64,000 nt of DNA. It comes from Halodesulfovibrio aestuarii. Lineage in GTDB: Bacteria > Desulfobacterota > Desulfovibrionia > Desulfovibrionales > Desulfovibrionaceae. Below, in pieces: positions 25,663-36,059 of this stretch. The position numbers and the translations under genes are program-made. Under the pieces are notes generated by a model, which saw only the letters and a list, made by a program, of their open reading frames with translations, had not been told where the DNA came from and did not search any database. The first letter of the stretch is position 1, and each line of letters starts with the position of its first letter. The stretch lies in assembly GCF_050571805.1 (NCBI RefSeq), contig NZ_CP192219.1; one strand, 5' to 3'.

Positions 25663-28600
25663 CTAAGCGGCATCACCCGGTGCAGTAACTGCACCCTTGC
25701 GTTTTTCACTTTCTTCTATGGATTCTTTCAGAACTTCATCAGCATCGTCCTGTTTATGTGCTTCTTTATTGGTCAATTTTCCCCAGCGCGCTTTTGCACC
25801 ATCTTTAAGGGAACAAAGCACAGGCACAACAAGCAGAGTAAGCATTGTTGCGACAAACAGACCAAAGATAACTGCAACAGCCATTGGACTCCACCATTCT
25901 GTAGAATCCGACTTCGTAATAAACGTGAACGTAAAGAAGTCAAAGCTCACGCCCACTGCCATCGGCAGGAGGCCGAGAATGGTTGTAATAGCAGTAAGTA
26001 ACACTGGGCGGAAACGTGTAAGACCTGCCTTAACAAGTGCCTCACGAGTATTCATCCCTCTGACACGCAACTGTTCAAAATAGTCAATAAGTACAATTGC
26101 ATTGTTAACAACAACTCCTGCCAGTGAAATTACTCCCACCCCTGTCATAACGACACCAAACGGCATTCCACAAATAAGAAGCCCTCCGAACACGCCGATA
26201 AGGGACAATAGAACTGATGTAAGAATAATAAACGGTGTAGCCATTGAGTTAAACTGCGCCACAAGCACAAGGAAAATCAGGAAGATAGTTGCCACAAATG
26301 CTTCGGTAAGAAACTCCTGCGCTTTACGCTGCTCTTCCTGCTCACCGGTAAAGGTGTATGAGTACCCACGAGGCCAGCTCATTTCTTTGAGACGTACGTT
26401 GAGTTCTCGAATCACATCGTTTGCAAGACGGCCTTCCACGTTTGCAGCAACTGTTACAACGCGCTTCTGATCTTTATGGTTGATAGCACCAAGACCGGAG
26501 GCAAGTTTAACAGATGCCACAGAGGTAAGCGGAATAGGCTCACCAGCAGAACCGGAGACCGTAATTCTACGCAACGCTTTGATAGACTGACGTTCACTTT
26601 CAGGAAGCTTGGTCAAAATATCGTACTCATCTTTTCCTTCACGGAACACGCCGACTTTGACACCGTTAATTGCTGCTTTGATAGTATATGCAATTTTGTA
26701 CGTATCAAGTCCGAGTAGTGCAGCACGCTCTTTATCAACACGAATTTGCACTTCCGGCTTGCCGGAAACAAAGTCGTCCTTAACGTCAACAGGGCCCGGT
26801 ATATCACGCATTATCCCACGAATCTTTTCTACAAGCACACCGAGTTCTCGCATATCCTTGCCATACACTTCAAGGTTGATTGCAGAACCGGTAGGAGGGC
26901 CGCCTTTTTCTTCTTCAACTCGTACTTCAGCACCAGTGATCATAGAAGTGAGACGGGCACGTACTTTATTAATGATATCAGAAGAAAGAATGCTACGCTC
27001 TGCAATCGGCTTAAAGTCCAAGGTTACAGCACCAAGGTGCGTACCGGTACCACCACCGCCGAATGCTCCTCCAGAACCGGAACCGGTATTGGCAATAACA
27101 AAACGGACATCGTCATACTCAGCCCCTACACGTTCAACTACACGCATAAAACGGTCTGTAGCATCCAGATTTGTTCCAACAGGAGCCTTAATGTTCACGT
27201 TTGCACGTGCAGGCTCTGTTTTTGGAAAGAACTCAACCCCTTTCCCGTAGGCTCCAAAAGAAAAAATAGATGCAAAAAACATCACCAAAGAGATTGCAAG
27301 CACGATGAAGCGATGATCCAGCGACCAGTTCAGCATCTTCAAATAAATGCGCCGTCCACCAGTTATCCTTTCTTCGCCGTCCTCCCCAAAGTCAGGGGCA
27401 GACACAGTCTGGAACCGTGCTGAAAATACGGGGTTGATAACCAACGCTACAAAAAGAGATCCGAAAAGCGCAAGAATAACTGTACGTGGGAGATAGGACA
27501 TAAATTCGCCCATGATACCCGGCCAGAAAATCATTGGAAAGAACGCGCCAACGGTTGTCAACGTGGAGGTAATAACAGGCCATGCAACCTCATTTGTACC
27601 GTCCAGTGCTGCCTTGTATCTGCTCTTTCCTTCCTGCATATGTCTGTAGATATTTTCAACAATAACAATGCCGTTATCCACCAGCATCCCGAGTGCAAGA
27701 ATAAGCGAAAACAGCACAACCATGTTGAGCGTAATATCCAGCATACGCAGCAACACAAAGGTGATCAGCATGGAAAGCGGGATTGCAATAGAAACAAAAA
27801 ATGCAGAGCAACCACCGATGAAGAAGAATACAATCGCAAGAACCAGTACCAACCCCGTAAGAATATTATTCTCAAGATCAGATACCATACTGCGTACGTC
27901 ATCAGCTCTATCGCCGACAACATCAAGGCACAGCGTTGGCGGAAGGAACGTCTTTGCCTCTTCCAGTGCAACAGTAACGCCCTTGTTCACTTTAATAATA
28001 TTCTCGCCACTGCGCTTAATAATTTGAAGAGTGACTGCATTCTGACCATTCATTCGGCTCCGCGTTACCGGATCTTTATAATGGTCTTTAATCGTTGCGA
28101 TATCGCGAAGATATACGGGTTTCCCATCACGAACGAATGCGACAATATTATTGATCTCTGAAGGTGACTGAAAATCTTCCGGAACACGAACCTGATAGCG
28201 GGCATCGCCAATATTCATGGAGCCGCCCGGCATGTTAACGTTTCCCTTTTGAACTGAGTCAACCAGCGCACTAAACGGAACATTATACGCCCCGATGCGG
28301 TCAAGGTCGAACTCAACATGAATCTCACGCTCAAGACCACCAATAAGACGCGCGTCAAGAACGCCTGGAACTGATTCAAGTTTATCTTCTAAGTCTTCAG
28401 CAAAGACTTTCAGACGTTTCAGACTGAATGGGCCGGACAACACCACTTGCATTGTCGGCATATCAGAGAAATTTGCCTCTGAAACAAGCGGGTCATCTTC
28501 CAAATCACTCGGCAGGTCACCTTTTGCCTGATCTACCTTATCACGAACCTTTTGCAATGCATCATCAATAATTACACTTGGTAAAAACTTAATTGCAATT

Positions 28601-28869
28601 GAAGATTCACCATCCAATGAAGTAGATCTAAGCTCCTCAACATCAGCAAGTCCTTTGAGTTTTCGCTCAAGAGGAATGGTAACCAGCTTTTCAATATCTT
28701 CAGGGGCAACACCCTCATATGCTGTATTTACAAAAACATACGGGATAGTAATGTCCGGCTCAGCTTCACGCGGGAGCGCAAAGTAGCTGCTTAGCCCGGC
28801 TAAAATTATGAGCCACAGTAATACAAATACTACAGACTGCCTCTTCAGCGCTACTTCGTTAAGTATCAT
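25663..28869 (-). CDS. RND-family efflux permease
   Basis: The 1068-residue inner-membrane proton antiporter should expel drugs, lipids or metabolites through a tripartite pump. The layout is classic: TM1 (about 11-30), first periplasmic loop, a TM block with GMLVDNGIVIVENI (about 400), second loop, then a TM block with GVVVNNAIVLIDY. The proton-relay aspartate of TM4 is kept, but the second Asp of AcrB is Asn and the TM10 lysine is absent, as in many non-AcrB RND proteins. The C-terminus is a charged cytoplasmic tail. It overlaps the fusion-protein gene by 4 bases. No outer-membrane channel gene is nearby. Confidence 0.92.
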   Translation of the reverse strand: MILNEVALKRQSVVFVLLWLIILAGLSSYFALPREAEPDITIPYVFVNTAYEGVAPEDIEKLVTIPLERKLKGLADVEELRSTSLDGESSIAIKFLPSVIIDDALQKVRDKVDQAKGDLPSDLEDDPLVSEANFSDMPTMQVVLSGPFSLKRLKVFAEDLEDKLESVPGVLDARLIGGLEREIHVEFDLDRIGAYNVPFSALVDSVQKGNVNMPGGSMNIGDARYQVRVPEDFQSPSEINNIVAFVRDGKPVYLRDIATIKDHYKDPVTRSRMNGQNAVTLQIIKRSGENIIKVNKGVTVALEEAKTFLPPTLCLDVVGDRADDVRSMVSDLENNILTGLVLVLAIVFFFIGGCSAFFVSIAIPLSMLITFVLLRMLDITLNMVVLFSLILALGMLVDNGIVIVENIYRHMQEGKSRYKAALDGTNEVAWPVITSTLTTVGAFFPMIFWPGIMGEFMSYLPRTVILALFGSLFVALVINPVFSARFQTVSAPDFGEDGEERITGGRRIYLKMLNWSLDHRFIVLAISLVMFFASIFSFGAYGKGVEFFPKTEPARANVNIKAPVGTNLDATDRFMRVVERVGAEYDDVRFVIANTGSGSGGAFGGGGTGTHLGAVTLDFKPIAERSILSSDIINKVRARLTSMITGAEVRVEEEKGGPPTGSAINLEVYGKDMRELGVLVEKIRGIMRDIPGPVDVKDDFVSGKPEVQIRVDKERAALLGLDTYKIAYTIKAAINGVKVGVFREGKDEYDILTKLPESERQSIKALRRITVSGSAGEPIPLTSVASVKLASGLGAINHKDQKRVVTVAANVEGRLANDVIRELNVRLKEMSWPRGYSYTFTGEQEEQRKAQEFLTEAFVATIFLIFLVLVAQFNSMATPFIILTSVLLSLIGVFGGLLICGMPFGVVMTGVGVISLAGVVVNNAIVLIDYFEQLRVRGMNTREALVKAGLTRFRPVLLTAITTILGLLPMAVGVSFDFFTFTFITKSDSTEWWSPMAVAVIFGLFVATMLTLLVVPVLCSLKDGAKARWGKLTNKEAHKQDDADEVLKESIEESEKRKGAVTAPGDAA

Positions 28870-29924
28870 CGAACATCCACCTTCACGCCGTCTTCAACTT
28901 CCCGCTGTCCTGCTACAATTAGGTTTTCACCTACATTCAGGCCGGCAAGAATTTGCACTCTGTCGCCATCAATAACCCCAAGAGTTACAGTGCGGGCTTC
29001 AGCTACGCCATCTTTTTCAATGAAGGCAATACGTTCTCCACCCTTGTCGATAACAGAGAAGAGAGGGACGGAAACAATATCACGAAGAGAGCGACGTACA
29101 AAACTTGCACGGGCAATCATACCAGGACGAATTCTGCCATCTGTATTCTTAACAATGATCCGGACAGGAAAGGTGCGCGTTGCAGAGTCTGCTTTCCACG
29201 CAACAAAATCCACCACTCCGCTCCATTTTTCATTCGGATAGGCATCAAACATGACAGGTGCAGTTTGCCCTTTTGAGAGGTACCGAATATCCATTTCCGG
29301 AACATTAACTGTAATTTTAATCTGATCAACATTTACTATGGTGGCGATAGAATTACCCTGAGATACATATTCGCCCGGATCAACGTTTACTTTGTTTACA
29401 ACACCAGAAACAGGAGACACGACAATGCCATGCTCAAACTGAACTTCCGCTTCGCGCAACTTTGTTTTTGCTACAGTAAATTCGGTTTCTGCCTGTTCCA
29501 GTTCTTCCCGAGAAAGCACATTGCCTTCATAAAGCTTTCTACGGCGCTTAAGCTGATGCTTCTTCATCGTGAGGTTGGCTTCAGCACGATCCTTTGCAGC
29601 CTGAAGCGCTTCAAGGTTAATGCGAACAACTTGTTCGTTGGCTTTAACAGAATCACCTTCTGTCACACCAACCCATTCAATAAGGCCTTCCTGCTCAGCA
29701 GCTAACGAAACATCGAACATTGCTTCCGTTTCACCTGGCAACATAATTGTATCGGTAATTGCAGCAGGTTTAAGAGTCTCAACTTTTACCTTTACAACAT
29801 ACTCTTTTGCAGCTGGGACATTCTCTGCCTTCTCGCTTGCTACGCCGTTGCTACACGCCGTCAGCCCTACGGCTATACTGACAACAATCAACGCCGCACA
29901 AATTTGGAAAATCAATCTCTGCAT
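28866..29924 (-). CDS. RND membrane fusion lipoprotein
   Basis: Periplasmic adaptor linking the RND permease to an outer-membrane channel. The 352-residue product starts at ATG 29924 behind CGGAG, giving a lipoprotein signal (MQRLIFQICAALIV) with lipobox LTAC at about residues 21-24. A longer reading frame to 30023 would bury this signal. Then come a barrel-sandwich hybrid domain (GLIEWVGVTEGDSVKANEQV; SPVSGVVNKVNVDPGEYV), a helical hairpin (about 85-135) and beta-barrel domains. The start lies inside the 3' end of the tetR gene (74-base overlap), so all three genes form one operon. Confidence 0.92.
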   Translation of the reverse strand: MQRLIFQICAALIVVSIAVGLTACSNGVASEKAENVPAAKEYVVKVKVETLKPAAITDTIMLPGETEAMFDVSLAAEQEGLIEWVGVTEGDSVKANEQVVRINLEALQAAKDRAEANLTMKKHQLKRRRKLYEGNVLSREELEQAETEFTVAKTKLREAEVQFEHGIVVSPVSGVVNKVNVDPGEYVSQGNSIATIVNVDQIKITVNVPEMDIRYLSKGQTAPVMFDAYPNEKWSGVVDFVAWKADSATRTFPVRIIVKNTDGRIRPGMIARASFVRRSLRDIVSVPLFSVIDKGGERIAFIEKDGVAEARTVTLGVIDGDRVQILAGLNVGENLIVAGQREVEDGVKVDVR

Positions 29925-30657
29925 CCATCCACTCCGAATAATTCTTAATGCCTCCGATGGAGAAGGCTGTAATATGTTGTGCAATACCGAAGACATCTTC
30001 GTCAGAAAAAAACTTCTGATCACGAGCTAACAATAAATCATCAATGTGCATTGCGTAGAAAAATAGTTGTGAAAAATAGCCGCTTGTCAGCGAATTTAAC
30101 GTCTTGTCCTCCCACACATTACCAGTCATACCATCGACAATAGGGATAACCATCCCTCTAAGCTCAAGCCAATCCTTTTCTGTTACATGTAAAAATTCTT
30201 CAAAATCGTTAATGAAAGCATCAAGCAAGAGTTTGTTTAAGTTCCAGTACTCATCACCATGCGAAATCAACATTCCACTTAGACAACCTAGCGAAAAACC
30301 AAACAATCTCTCTTCCGGCGCTGCAAATTCTGGCACCCCTCCATGTAAGGGGTAAATTTTACGAGTGTCATATAAAAACTCCTCCAAAACAGCAGCCAAC
30401 AATCTATTTTTATTACCAAAATGATAATTAACAGCTGAGACATTAGCATTTGCCGCAGTGCAAATTTCACGCACTGTTGCATCATGTCCTTTCTGAGAAA
30501 AAACAGTACGCGCTGTATTAAAAATACGACTACGGGTATCTGACGCACTCTGCGCTTGATCACGGTGTTCTTTCCAAGCTTGTAATGCCTGCTCCCGCGA
30601 CTGATAATAATTACGCGCAATTTCTTTAAACCGCGCCGAAATTATATTTTTATTCAT
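29851..30657 (-). CDS. TetR-family repressor of the efflux operon
   Basis: The 268-residue regulator has a helix-turn-helix of TetR type at about 42-88 (RIFNTARTVFSQKGHDATVREICTAANANVSAVNYHFGNK; shown here only for position). The C-terminal ligand domain resembles the CerR group. It has an unusually long 40-residue N-terminal extension rich in Arg, Gln and Glu. First gene of the tetR-MFP-RND operon and probably autoregulatory, because a palindrome sits in its promoter. The downstream fusion-protein gene starts within it. Confidence 0.9.
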   Translation of the reverse strand: MNKNIISARFKEIARNYYQSREQALQAWKEHRDQAQSASDTRSRIFNTARTVFSQKGHDATVREICTAANANVSAVNYHFGNKNRLLAAVLEEFLYDTRKIYPLHGGVPEFAAPEERLFGFSLGCLSGMLISHGDEYWNLNKLLLDAFINDFEEFLHVTEKDWLELRGMVIPIVDGMTGNVWEDKTLNSLTSGYFSQLFFYAMHIDDLLLARDQKFFSDEDVFGIAQHITAFSIGGIKNYSEWMDAEIDFPNLCGVDCCQYSRRADGV

Positions 30658-30721
30658 TCAAACCTCACCTCAAACAAATCCAACCAATATTCAAAGTTAT
30701 ATTTTAAGAATGTTTAAAGTT

Positions 30722-30750
30722 GTATTTCAAACACCGTTTGAATTTGTCAA
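30722..30750 (-). promoter_or_regulatory. Promoter of the efflux operon with embedded TetR operator
   Basis: On the minus strand TTGACA (30750-30745) is followed after 17 bases by AAATAC. The perfect dyad TTCAAAC-ACC-GTTTGAA (30726-30742) fills the spacer, the ideal place for a repressor. Direct repeats AAAGTTATATTT (30693-30704) and AAAGTTGTATTT (30716-30727), 23 bases apart, lie on the downstream side and may be extra contacts. Confidence 0.6.
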
Positions 30751-31167
30751 GAAAATTCTAATCTCCAATACAATATATACATTCTGATATAAAATTAAAT
30801 AGTTACACTTTGACACAAAATTTTACTCACAATATAGCCACACTTTTGCTAAACAACATTATTTAACAAGCCTAAACAATAAGTTACAGCAACAAGAATT
30901 CCACACACAAACTGACAACAAATTAACGTCCTTGTTAATCCAACCGATATAATACTTATAATAGAACACGACACATACTTTTCAAACCAGCATTCACGTA
31001 ATGAATATATATAAATTGATAATCAAAAATTCTTTTGCTGGATAAATTTTAAAAGTAGAGAGAATATAAAATATATGCGAACTGAAACGACTATTTATTA
31101 AGTGTTACGTCATTATTAAGCAAATGATGTATCTAAAAGATTAATTATAACTATTGGGGACGAAAAA
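30751..31167. other. Very AT-rich spacer between divergent efflux operon and chemoreceptor
   Basis: Roughly 420 bases of strongly AT-biased sequence without a plausible gene. It must hold the chemoreceptor promoter, but I cannot single out one element. Confidence 0.45.
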
Positions 31168-33591
31168 ATGGAGCTAAATTTTAACCGTAAATTAATCGGC
31201 TCTGTGTTGTTTGTAATTTTTACACTGCTAAGCGTGCTTAGCTGGAACAACTACACTGTGTCACATGATGCATTGGAAAAACTTGGTAATCAATTTATCA
31301 AAACAATGGTCGTCGAATTAAAAGATAGTGTTGAAATGCAACACCAAATAACGCTTGAAAAACTTGAAACAGATATAAATGTTTTTGATGATGAAATTAA
31401 AAAACATGATGGGATTAGTCTTGATTCAGAGAATTTAATTACCACAAATATCACCAACCAGATTACGAAACAGTCTGAACAAGTCACAATCCCTGCACTT
31501 TTGCTTGGTAATGGTGCCAATGCAACAATATTAAATAAAAGTAATAAACTCGTTGATGGCGTTCAATCCATGGTCGGAGGTACGGCAACAATATTTCAAG
31601 CTCTTCCCGGAAAGCTCCTTCGAGTTTCTACCAACGTAAAAAAACTTGATGGTACCCGTGCTACAGGCACCTATATTCCTGCCAGCAGTCCCGTATACAA
31701 AACAGTAATGAGCGGGCAGACTTTCCGCGGCAAAGCCTATGTAGTAAACGCATGGTATGTAACAACATATAAGCCCCTGAAAGATGCCGACGGTAATATC
31801 GTTGCCGTTGTCTACTGTGGTAGACCAATGATGACGCCCCCGTTACTCGAAATGATCAAAAAAATCACGTATGACGGACATGGATACCCAATGATTGCCC
31901 GCTCCGACGGATCATTTGTATACCATCCAGATACGTCTTTGATGGTTAGTGGCAACATGAACGACACAGAATTCGGCCGCATAATGCTGAAGAACAAAAA
32001 TGGTTTTTCTCGCTACAAATATAATGGTGTGGAACATCTTTCATTTTCACAGATAATTGACGCCAGAGACTGGCACGTGTTCTTCACAATACCGGTAAAA
32101 GATCTCAGTCTCGGTGCTAATGACACGTTACAAAAATTGAGCATTGCCAGCATCATCGGCGGCATTCTGATCTCAAGTCTTATTCTTATATTCTTGCTTC
32201 GCAAGCTGTTACGTCCCCTTGAAGAATTAGGAGAAACAACAAAAAAAATCGCAGCCGGAGACCTTAACGCACGTTCTGACTACCAGCTTAATGATGCCAT
32301 CGGCAGCACTGTTGCTTCAGTTAATACGATGGTTGCCGAGCTCAAGAACAAGCTTGGATTTTCTGAAGGTGTCCTTAATGGCATTCCCACTCCGTGCTCC
32401 ATAGTTGGGCCTGATTTCAACTTACTATGGATAAACCAACAGCTTTGTGACCTTATAGGAAAAGACGGAACGCCAAATAGCTATATAGGAGAACGCTCTG
32501 GAAGTGTCTTCTACAACGACGCGAACCGTGAAACATTATCTGATCAGACGATTCAATCAGAAGAACCTATTCACAAGGACATTGAGTTATTACATCCTTC
32601 GGGGAAAAAACTTCATATCGAGGTCAGTATCACCCCCTTCTATGACATGGACAAAAAACTGCTGGGCTCTGTAGCGTTCTGGCACGATATGACCGAAATT
32701 CGCGAAAACGAAGCTATAATCATTCATCAGAATGAACGCATTGCCGATACGGCAGCGCAGGCACATTCCATTGCAGACCAAGTATCCTCCGCTGCAGAAG
32801 AACTGTCCGCACAGGTAGAACAATGCAGGACAGGTGCCACTTCTCAGGCTGAACGCGTTGGAGAATCCGCAATTGCTATTGAAGAAATGAATTCTACTAC
32901 ACTTGAAGTTGCCAGAAATGCCTCCGACGCAGCAGAAAATGCTGAAGATGCACGAATCACAGCTAATGAAGGTGCCGCCGTTGTCTCTCTGGTTGTTACT
33001 TCTATTGAGGACGTATATACCAACGCAAACTCAATGCGAACTACCCTCAACGAACTTGGGGCACAGGCTGATGGAATCGGTAACATTATCAGTGTAATTA
33101 ATGACATTGCCGACCAGACAAACCTGCTGGCACTGAACGCTGCTATCGAAGCTGCTCGTGCAGGTGAAGCAGGACGAGGCTTTGCTGTTGTTGCTGATGA
33201 GGTCCGTAAGCTTGCAGAAAAAACGATGAATGCGACGAAAGAAGTAGAATCTGTTGTACAAGGAATCCAAACAAGTACTTCCAACACACTCAATCAAATG
33301 AATGAAGTGGCAGGGCTTGTCGAAAACACCACATCACATACGCAAGATGCTGGGAAAGCACTAAGCCAGATTGTTGATAGAGTAATGGAAACCTCAGACA
33401 GGGTTCGCTCCATTGCTACAGCAGCCGAAGAACAATCCGCAGCTGCAGAGCAAATCGCCAGTGCTACTGTCGAGGTAAACCGCCTTTCCGATGAATCAGC
33501 CCAAGCGCTTACGGAATCTTCATACGCAGTAGTGGAACTGTCCAAGCTGGCACAAAACCTTAAAACACTCATCGACGACCTCAAACAATAA
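31168..33591 (+). CDS. Methyl-accepting chemotaxis protein with Cache, HAMP and PAS domains
   Basis: An 807-residue chemoreceptor. TM1 at about 9-28, an extracytoplasmic Cache-type sensor (about 35-318, with the WYVTTYKPLKDADGNIVAVVY segment), TM2 about 325-345, HAMP (about 345-398), a PAS domain (about 400-505, ending in SVAFWHDMTEIRE) and the signalling domain. The last contains the invariant hairpin tip (DIADQTNLLALNAAIEAARA region, about 650-670). There is no CheR-binding pentapeptide at the C-terminus. Ligand unknown. Ribosome site GGGGACG. Monocistronic. Confidence 0.95.
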   Translation: MELNFNRKLIGSVLFVIFTLLSVLSWNNYTVSHDALEKLGNQFIKTMVVELKDSVEMQHQITLEKLETDINVFDDEIKKHDGISLDSENLITTNITNQITKQSEQVTIPALLLGNGANATILNKSNKLVDGVQSMVGGTATIFQALPGKLLRVSTNVKKLDGTRATGTYIPASSPVYKTVMSGQTFRGKAYVVNAWYVTTYKPLKDADGNIVAVVYCGRPMMTPPLLEMIKKITYDGHGYPMIARSDGSFVYHPDTSLMVSGNMNDTEFGRIMLKNKNGFSRYKYNGVEHLSFSQIIDARDWHVFFTIPVKDLSLGANDTLQKLSIASIIGGILISSLILIFLLRKLLRPLEELGETTKKIAAGDLNARSDYQLNDAIGSTVASVNTMVAELKNKLGFSEGVLNGIPTPCSIVGPDFNLLWINQQLCDLIGKDGTPNSYIGERSGSVFYNDANRETLSDQTIQSEEPIHKDIELLHPSGKKLHIEVSITPFYDMDKKLLGSVAFWHDMTEIRENEAIIIHQNERIADTAAQAHSIADQVSSAAEELSAQVEQCRTGATSQAERVGESAIAIEEMNSTTLEVARNASDAAENAEDARITANEGAAVVSLVVTSIEDVYTNANSMRTTLNELGAQADGIGNIISVINDIADQTNLLALNAAIEAARAGEAGRGFAVVADEVRKLAEKTMNATKEVESVVQGIQTSTSNTLNQMNEVAGLVENTTSHTQDAGKALSQIVDRVMETSDRVRSIATAAEEQSAAAEQIASATVEVNRLSDESAQALTESSYAVVELSKLAQNLKTLIDDLKQ

Positions 33592-33600
33592 GTACTTCAA

Positions 33601-33633
33601 AAGAGCCCGTGTTCAACCCACGGGTTCTTTTTT
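33601..33633 (+). terminator. Terminator of the chemoreceptor gene
   Basis: AAGAGCCCGTG/CACGGGTTCTT with a 7-base loop and T run, 9 bases after the stop. Confidence 0.9.
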
Positions 33634-33832
33634 CCATCCTCCCTCTTCTCAACAGTACAACCACATCGTGTACAGAGAACCAACACTCTTCCAGAACTTC
33701 AGTACTTCACTCTCTGCATTATGAGTGATATGGCGTTATTAACGATATATCATTTCATGCAAGTGCATTTTGCAGCCATCACACGTTACTATTCATTCAA
33801 TCGAGCACTGGCAGATTATACAGGAGAAGGCT

Positions 33833-34684
33833 GTGTTTACTGAAAAAGCCAATGAATGCATTACACACGCGCATCGCGGAGCACGAGCCTACGCGCCGGA
33901 AAACACCATGCCTGCATTTCGTAAAGCCCACGATCTAGGCGCTGAGGCGATTGAGCTTGATGTAAACCTGACCAAGGACGGATACGCGGTTATTTACCAT
34001 GACTACGTACTTACCCGCACCACCAACATTGCAGAACTCCCGCATCTGCAAAAGCATGGTAAAAAAACAGGCATCCACCATCTCACACTCGACGAAGTAC
34101 GCGTGCTAGATGCGGGCAAGTGGTATGCGGAAACCGACCCCCATGGACAAATTAACAACGGTGTCGTTCCTGCTGAAATCGCAGCCGCATTTGCCGGAAC
34201 CACCATTCCGACTTTGGACGAGCTTCTAATTTTTATTAAAAGTTCAGGAATGCTGCTCAACCTTGAAATCAAAGATCAAACCCAAATAGGTGACCACAGT
34301 CACACCATCATACATACAATCCTTGAACAGATTTTCAAACATGATGTAAAAGAACAGACAATGATCTCTTCCTTCAATCATGACTATCTAACAAAAATCT
34401 ACGCAGAAATGCCTGATATGCCGTTAGGAGTTCTGACTGAAAAGCGCATTGAAAAGTCTGTTGAATACTGCAAAAAACTTAACGCATCCGCGTTCCACCC
34501 ATGTCGCACATTTACGACGGCAGATGATATTAAAAAACTGCGCGAGGCCGGACTGATGGTTAACATCTGGACAATCAACAGTGAACATGAGTTGTACGCC
34601 TTTGCACACTGGGGAACGAGCGGCCTGATCTCCGACTTTCCTGACCGTGCTCTTGCCGCCATACAGGCAGTGCGCTCACGTTAA
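33833..34684 (+). CDS. Glycerophosphodiester phosphodiesterase
   Basis: Hydrolyses glycerophosphodiesters to glycerol 3-phosphate and an alcohol. GTG 33833 is taken as start because CAGGAG sits 6 bases upstream; an in-frame TTG at 33770 lacks a ribosome site. Catalytic blocks lie near the N-terminus as usual: HRGARAYAPENTMPAF (His about 13), ELDVNLTKDG and YHD. Later NLEIKD and the terminal ISDFPDRA (GDPD end motif) are present. The 283-residue cytoplasmic form has no signal peptide. It is followed after 25 bases by the D-serine dehydratase gene. Confidence 0.92.
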   Translation: MFTEKANECITHAHRGARAYAPENTMPAFRKAHDLGAEAIELDVNLTKDGYAVIYHDYVLTRTTNIAELPHLQKHGKKTGIHHLTLDEVRVLDAGKWYAETDPHGQINNGVVPAEIAAAFAGTTIPTLDELLIFIKSSGMLLNLEIKDQTQIGDHSHTIIHTILEQIFKHDVKEQTMISSFNHDYLTKIYAEMPDMPLGVLTEKRIEKSVEYCKKLNASAFHPCRTFTTADDIKKLREAGLMVNIWTINSEHELYAFAHWGTSGLISDFPDRALAAIQAVRSR

Positions 34685-34709
34685 CACCTAAAGCCAGCAG
34701 GGGTTGTTC

Positions 34710-36059
34710 ATGCCGACACCTTCAGAAAAGACTCTTCAAGAATGGAAAACAGATCCCATCATCCGTGATGCAACAGCACTGACTGAAACCATATGGTTCA
34801 ACCCAAATACCCGTCCGCTTGCTGACGCAATGAAGCACATTACTCTCACAGAAGCAGACGTTAAAGATGCAGCAGCACGGCTGGAACGATTCCGTCCGTA
34901 CATCGCGAAAGTCTTTCCTGAAACAAAGAAATTGCAAGGTCTTATAGAGTCTCCACTTCGTCGAATCCCCCATATGCAAGAGGCACTTGAAAACCTTTTC
35001 AACCTGCAGCTCTCTGGAGAACTCCTGCTAAAATGCGACAGCCATCTCCCCATATCCGGTTCGATAAAAGCCCGCGGAGGCATCTACGAAGTTCTCAGCT
35101 ATGCGGAAAACCTTGCTCTTGATGCAGGTCTCCTTTCTTTTTCAGACGATTATTCCAAACTAGACACCCCAGCCTTCCGTAAATTCTTCAGCAGCTACAC
35201 CATAGCAGTCGGTTCCACGGGTAACCTTGGTCTATCAATCGGCATCATGGGTGCCCAGCTTGGATTCTCAGTCAGCGTACATATGTCAGCAGATGCGAGA
35301 GAGTGGAAAAAAGAAATGCTGCGCTCAAAAGGCGTTAACGTCATCGAATATGATTCTGACTATTCTCTGGCCGTTGCCGAGGGACGAAAACAGGCTGAAG
35401 GCGATCAGCGTTGCCACTTTATTGACGACGAAAACTCTGTCACGCTTTTCATGGGATACGCCGTTGCTGGAGAACGACTAAAGAAACAATTAGCGGAGGC
35501 AAACATCACGGTAGATGCAGAACATCCGCTTTTTGTTTACCTCCCATGCGGTGTCGGTGGTGGCCCCGGCGGCGTTGCTTTCGGTCTTAAGCTTGCTTTC
35601 GGGGACAATGTACATTGCTTTTTTGCAGAGCCGACCCATTCTCCTGCCATGCTTATCGGTCTGTACACGGGATTGCATGATGCCATTTCTGTTCAGGATT
35701 TTGGAATAGACAACCGCACGGCAGCAGATGGTCTTGCTGTCGGACGCCCTTCAGGCTTTGTCGGCAGCACATTGCAACATCTAATAGATGGTGCTCTTAC
35801 CGTCAGTGATGATACAATGTTTGAGCTTCTGGCCTTGCTTGCAGATACAGAGGATATATGGATGGAACCATCCGCGCTTGCTGGCATGCCCGGTATTACA
35901 CGCATTCAGCGCAGTAAAGACTATATCAAGCAGCATGCTCTGCAAGATCACATGAAAAACGCAACGCACATCGCATGGGGTACAGGCGGAAGCATGGTTC
36001 CGCGCAAAGAGATGCAGAAATATTACGATTACGGTAGCAAATTATGTAACAAAGCCTAA
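34710..36059 (+). CDS. dsdA: D-serine ammonia-lyase (D-serine dehydratase)
   Basis: PLP enzyme converting D-serine to pyruvate and ammonia. The 449-residue protein shows the cofactor lysine in PISGSIKARGGIYEVL (about 113-119), the glycine loop VGSTGNLGLSIG that holds the phosphate, YLPCGVGGGPGGVAFGLK and a C-terminal WGTGGSMVP. ATG 34710 has AGGGG 6 bases ahead and is preferred to TTG 34704. No DsdC-type regulator or D-serine permease is adjacent. A weak hairpin GAAGAC/GTCTTC at 36109-36124 follows. Confidence 0.93.
   Translation: MPTPSEKTLQEWKTDPIIRDATALTETIWFNPNTRPLADAMKHITLTEADVKDAAARLERFRPYIAKVFPETKKLQGLIESPLRRIPHMQEALENLFNLQLSGELLLKCDSHLPISGSIKARGGIYEVLSYAENLALDAGLLSFSDDYSKLDTPAFRKFFSSYTIAVGSTGNLGLSIGIMGAQLGFSVSVHMSADAREWKKEMLRSKGVNVIEYDSDYSLAVAEGRKQAEGDQRCHFIDDENSVTLFMGYAVAGERLKKQLAEANITVDAEHPLFVYLPCGVGGGPGGVAFGLKLAFGDNVHCFFAEPTHSPAMLIGLYTGLHDAISVQDFGIDNRTAADGLAVGRPSGFVGSTLQHLIDGALTVSDDTMFELLALLADTEDIWMEPSALAGMPGITRIQRSKDYIKQHALQDHMKNATHIAWGTGGSMVPRKEMQKYYDYGSKLCNKA

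Noticed and set aside
25697..28161. Long plus-strand frames opposite the RND permease
   Set aside because: Antisense shadows of a conserved coding region; no ribosome sites or family blocks.
29925..30023. Longer start for the fusion lipoprotein
   Set aside because: It would place 33 residues before a clear lipoprotein signal; CGGAG supports ATG 29924.
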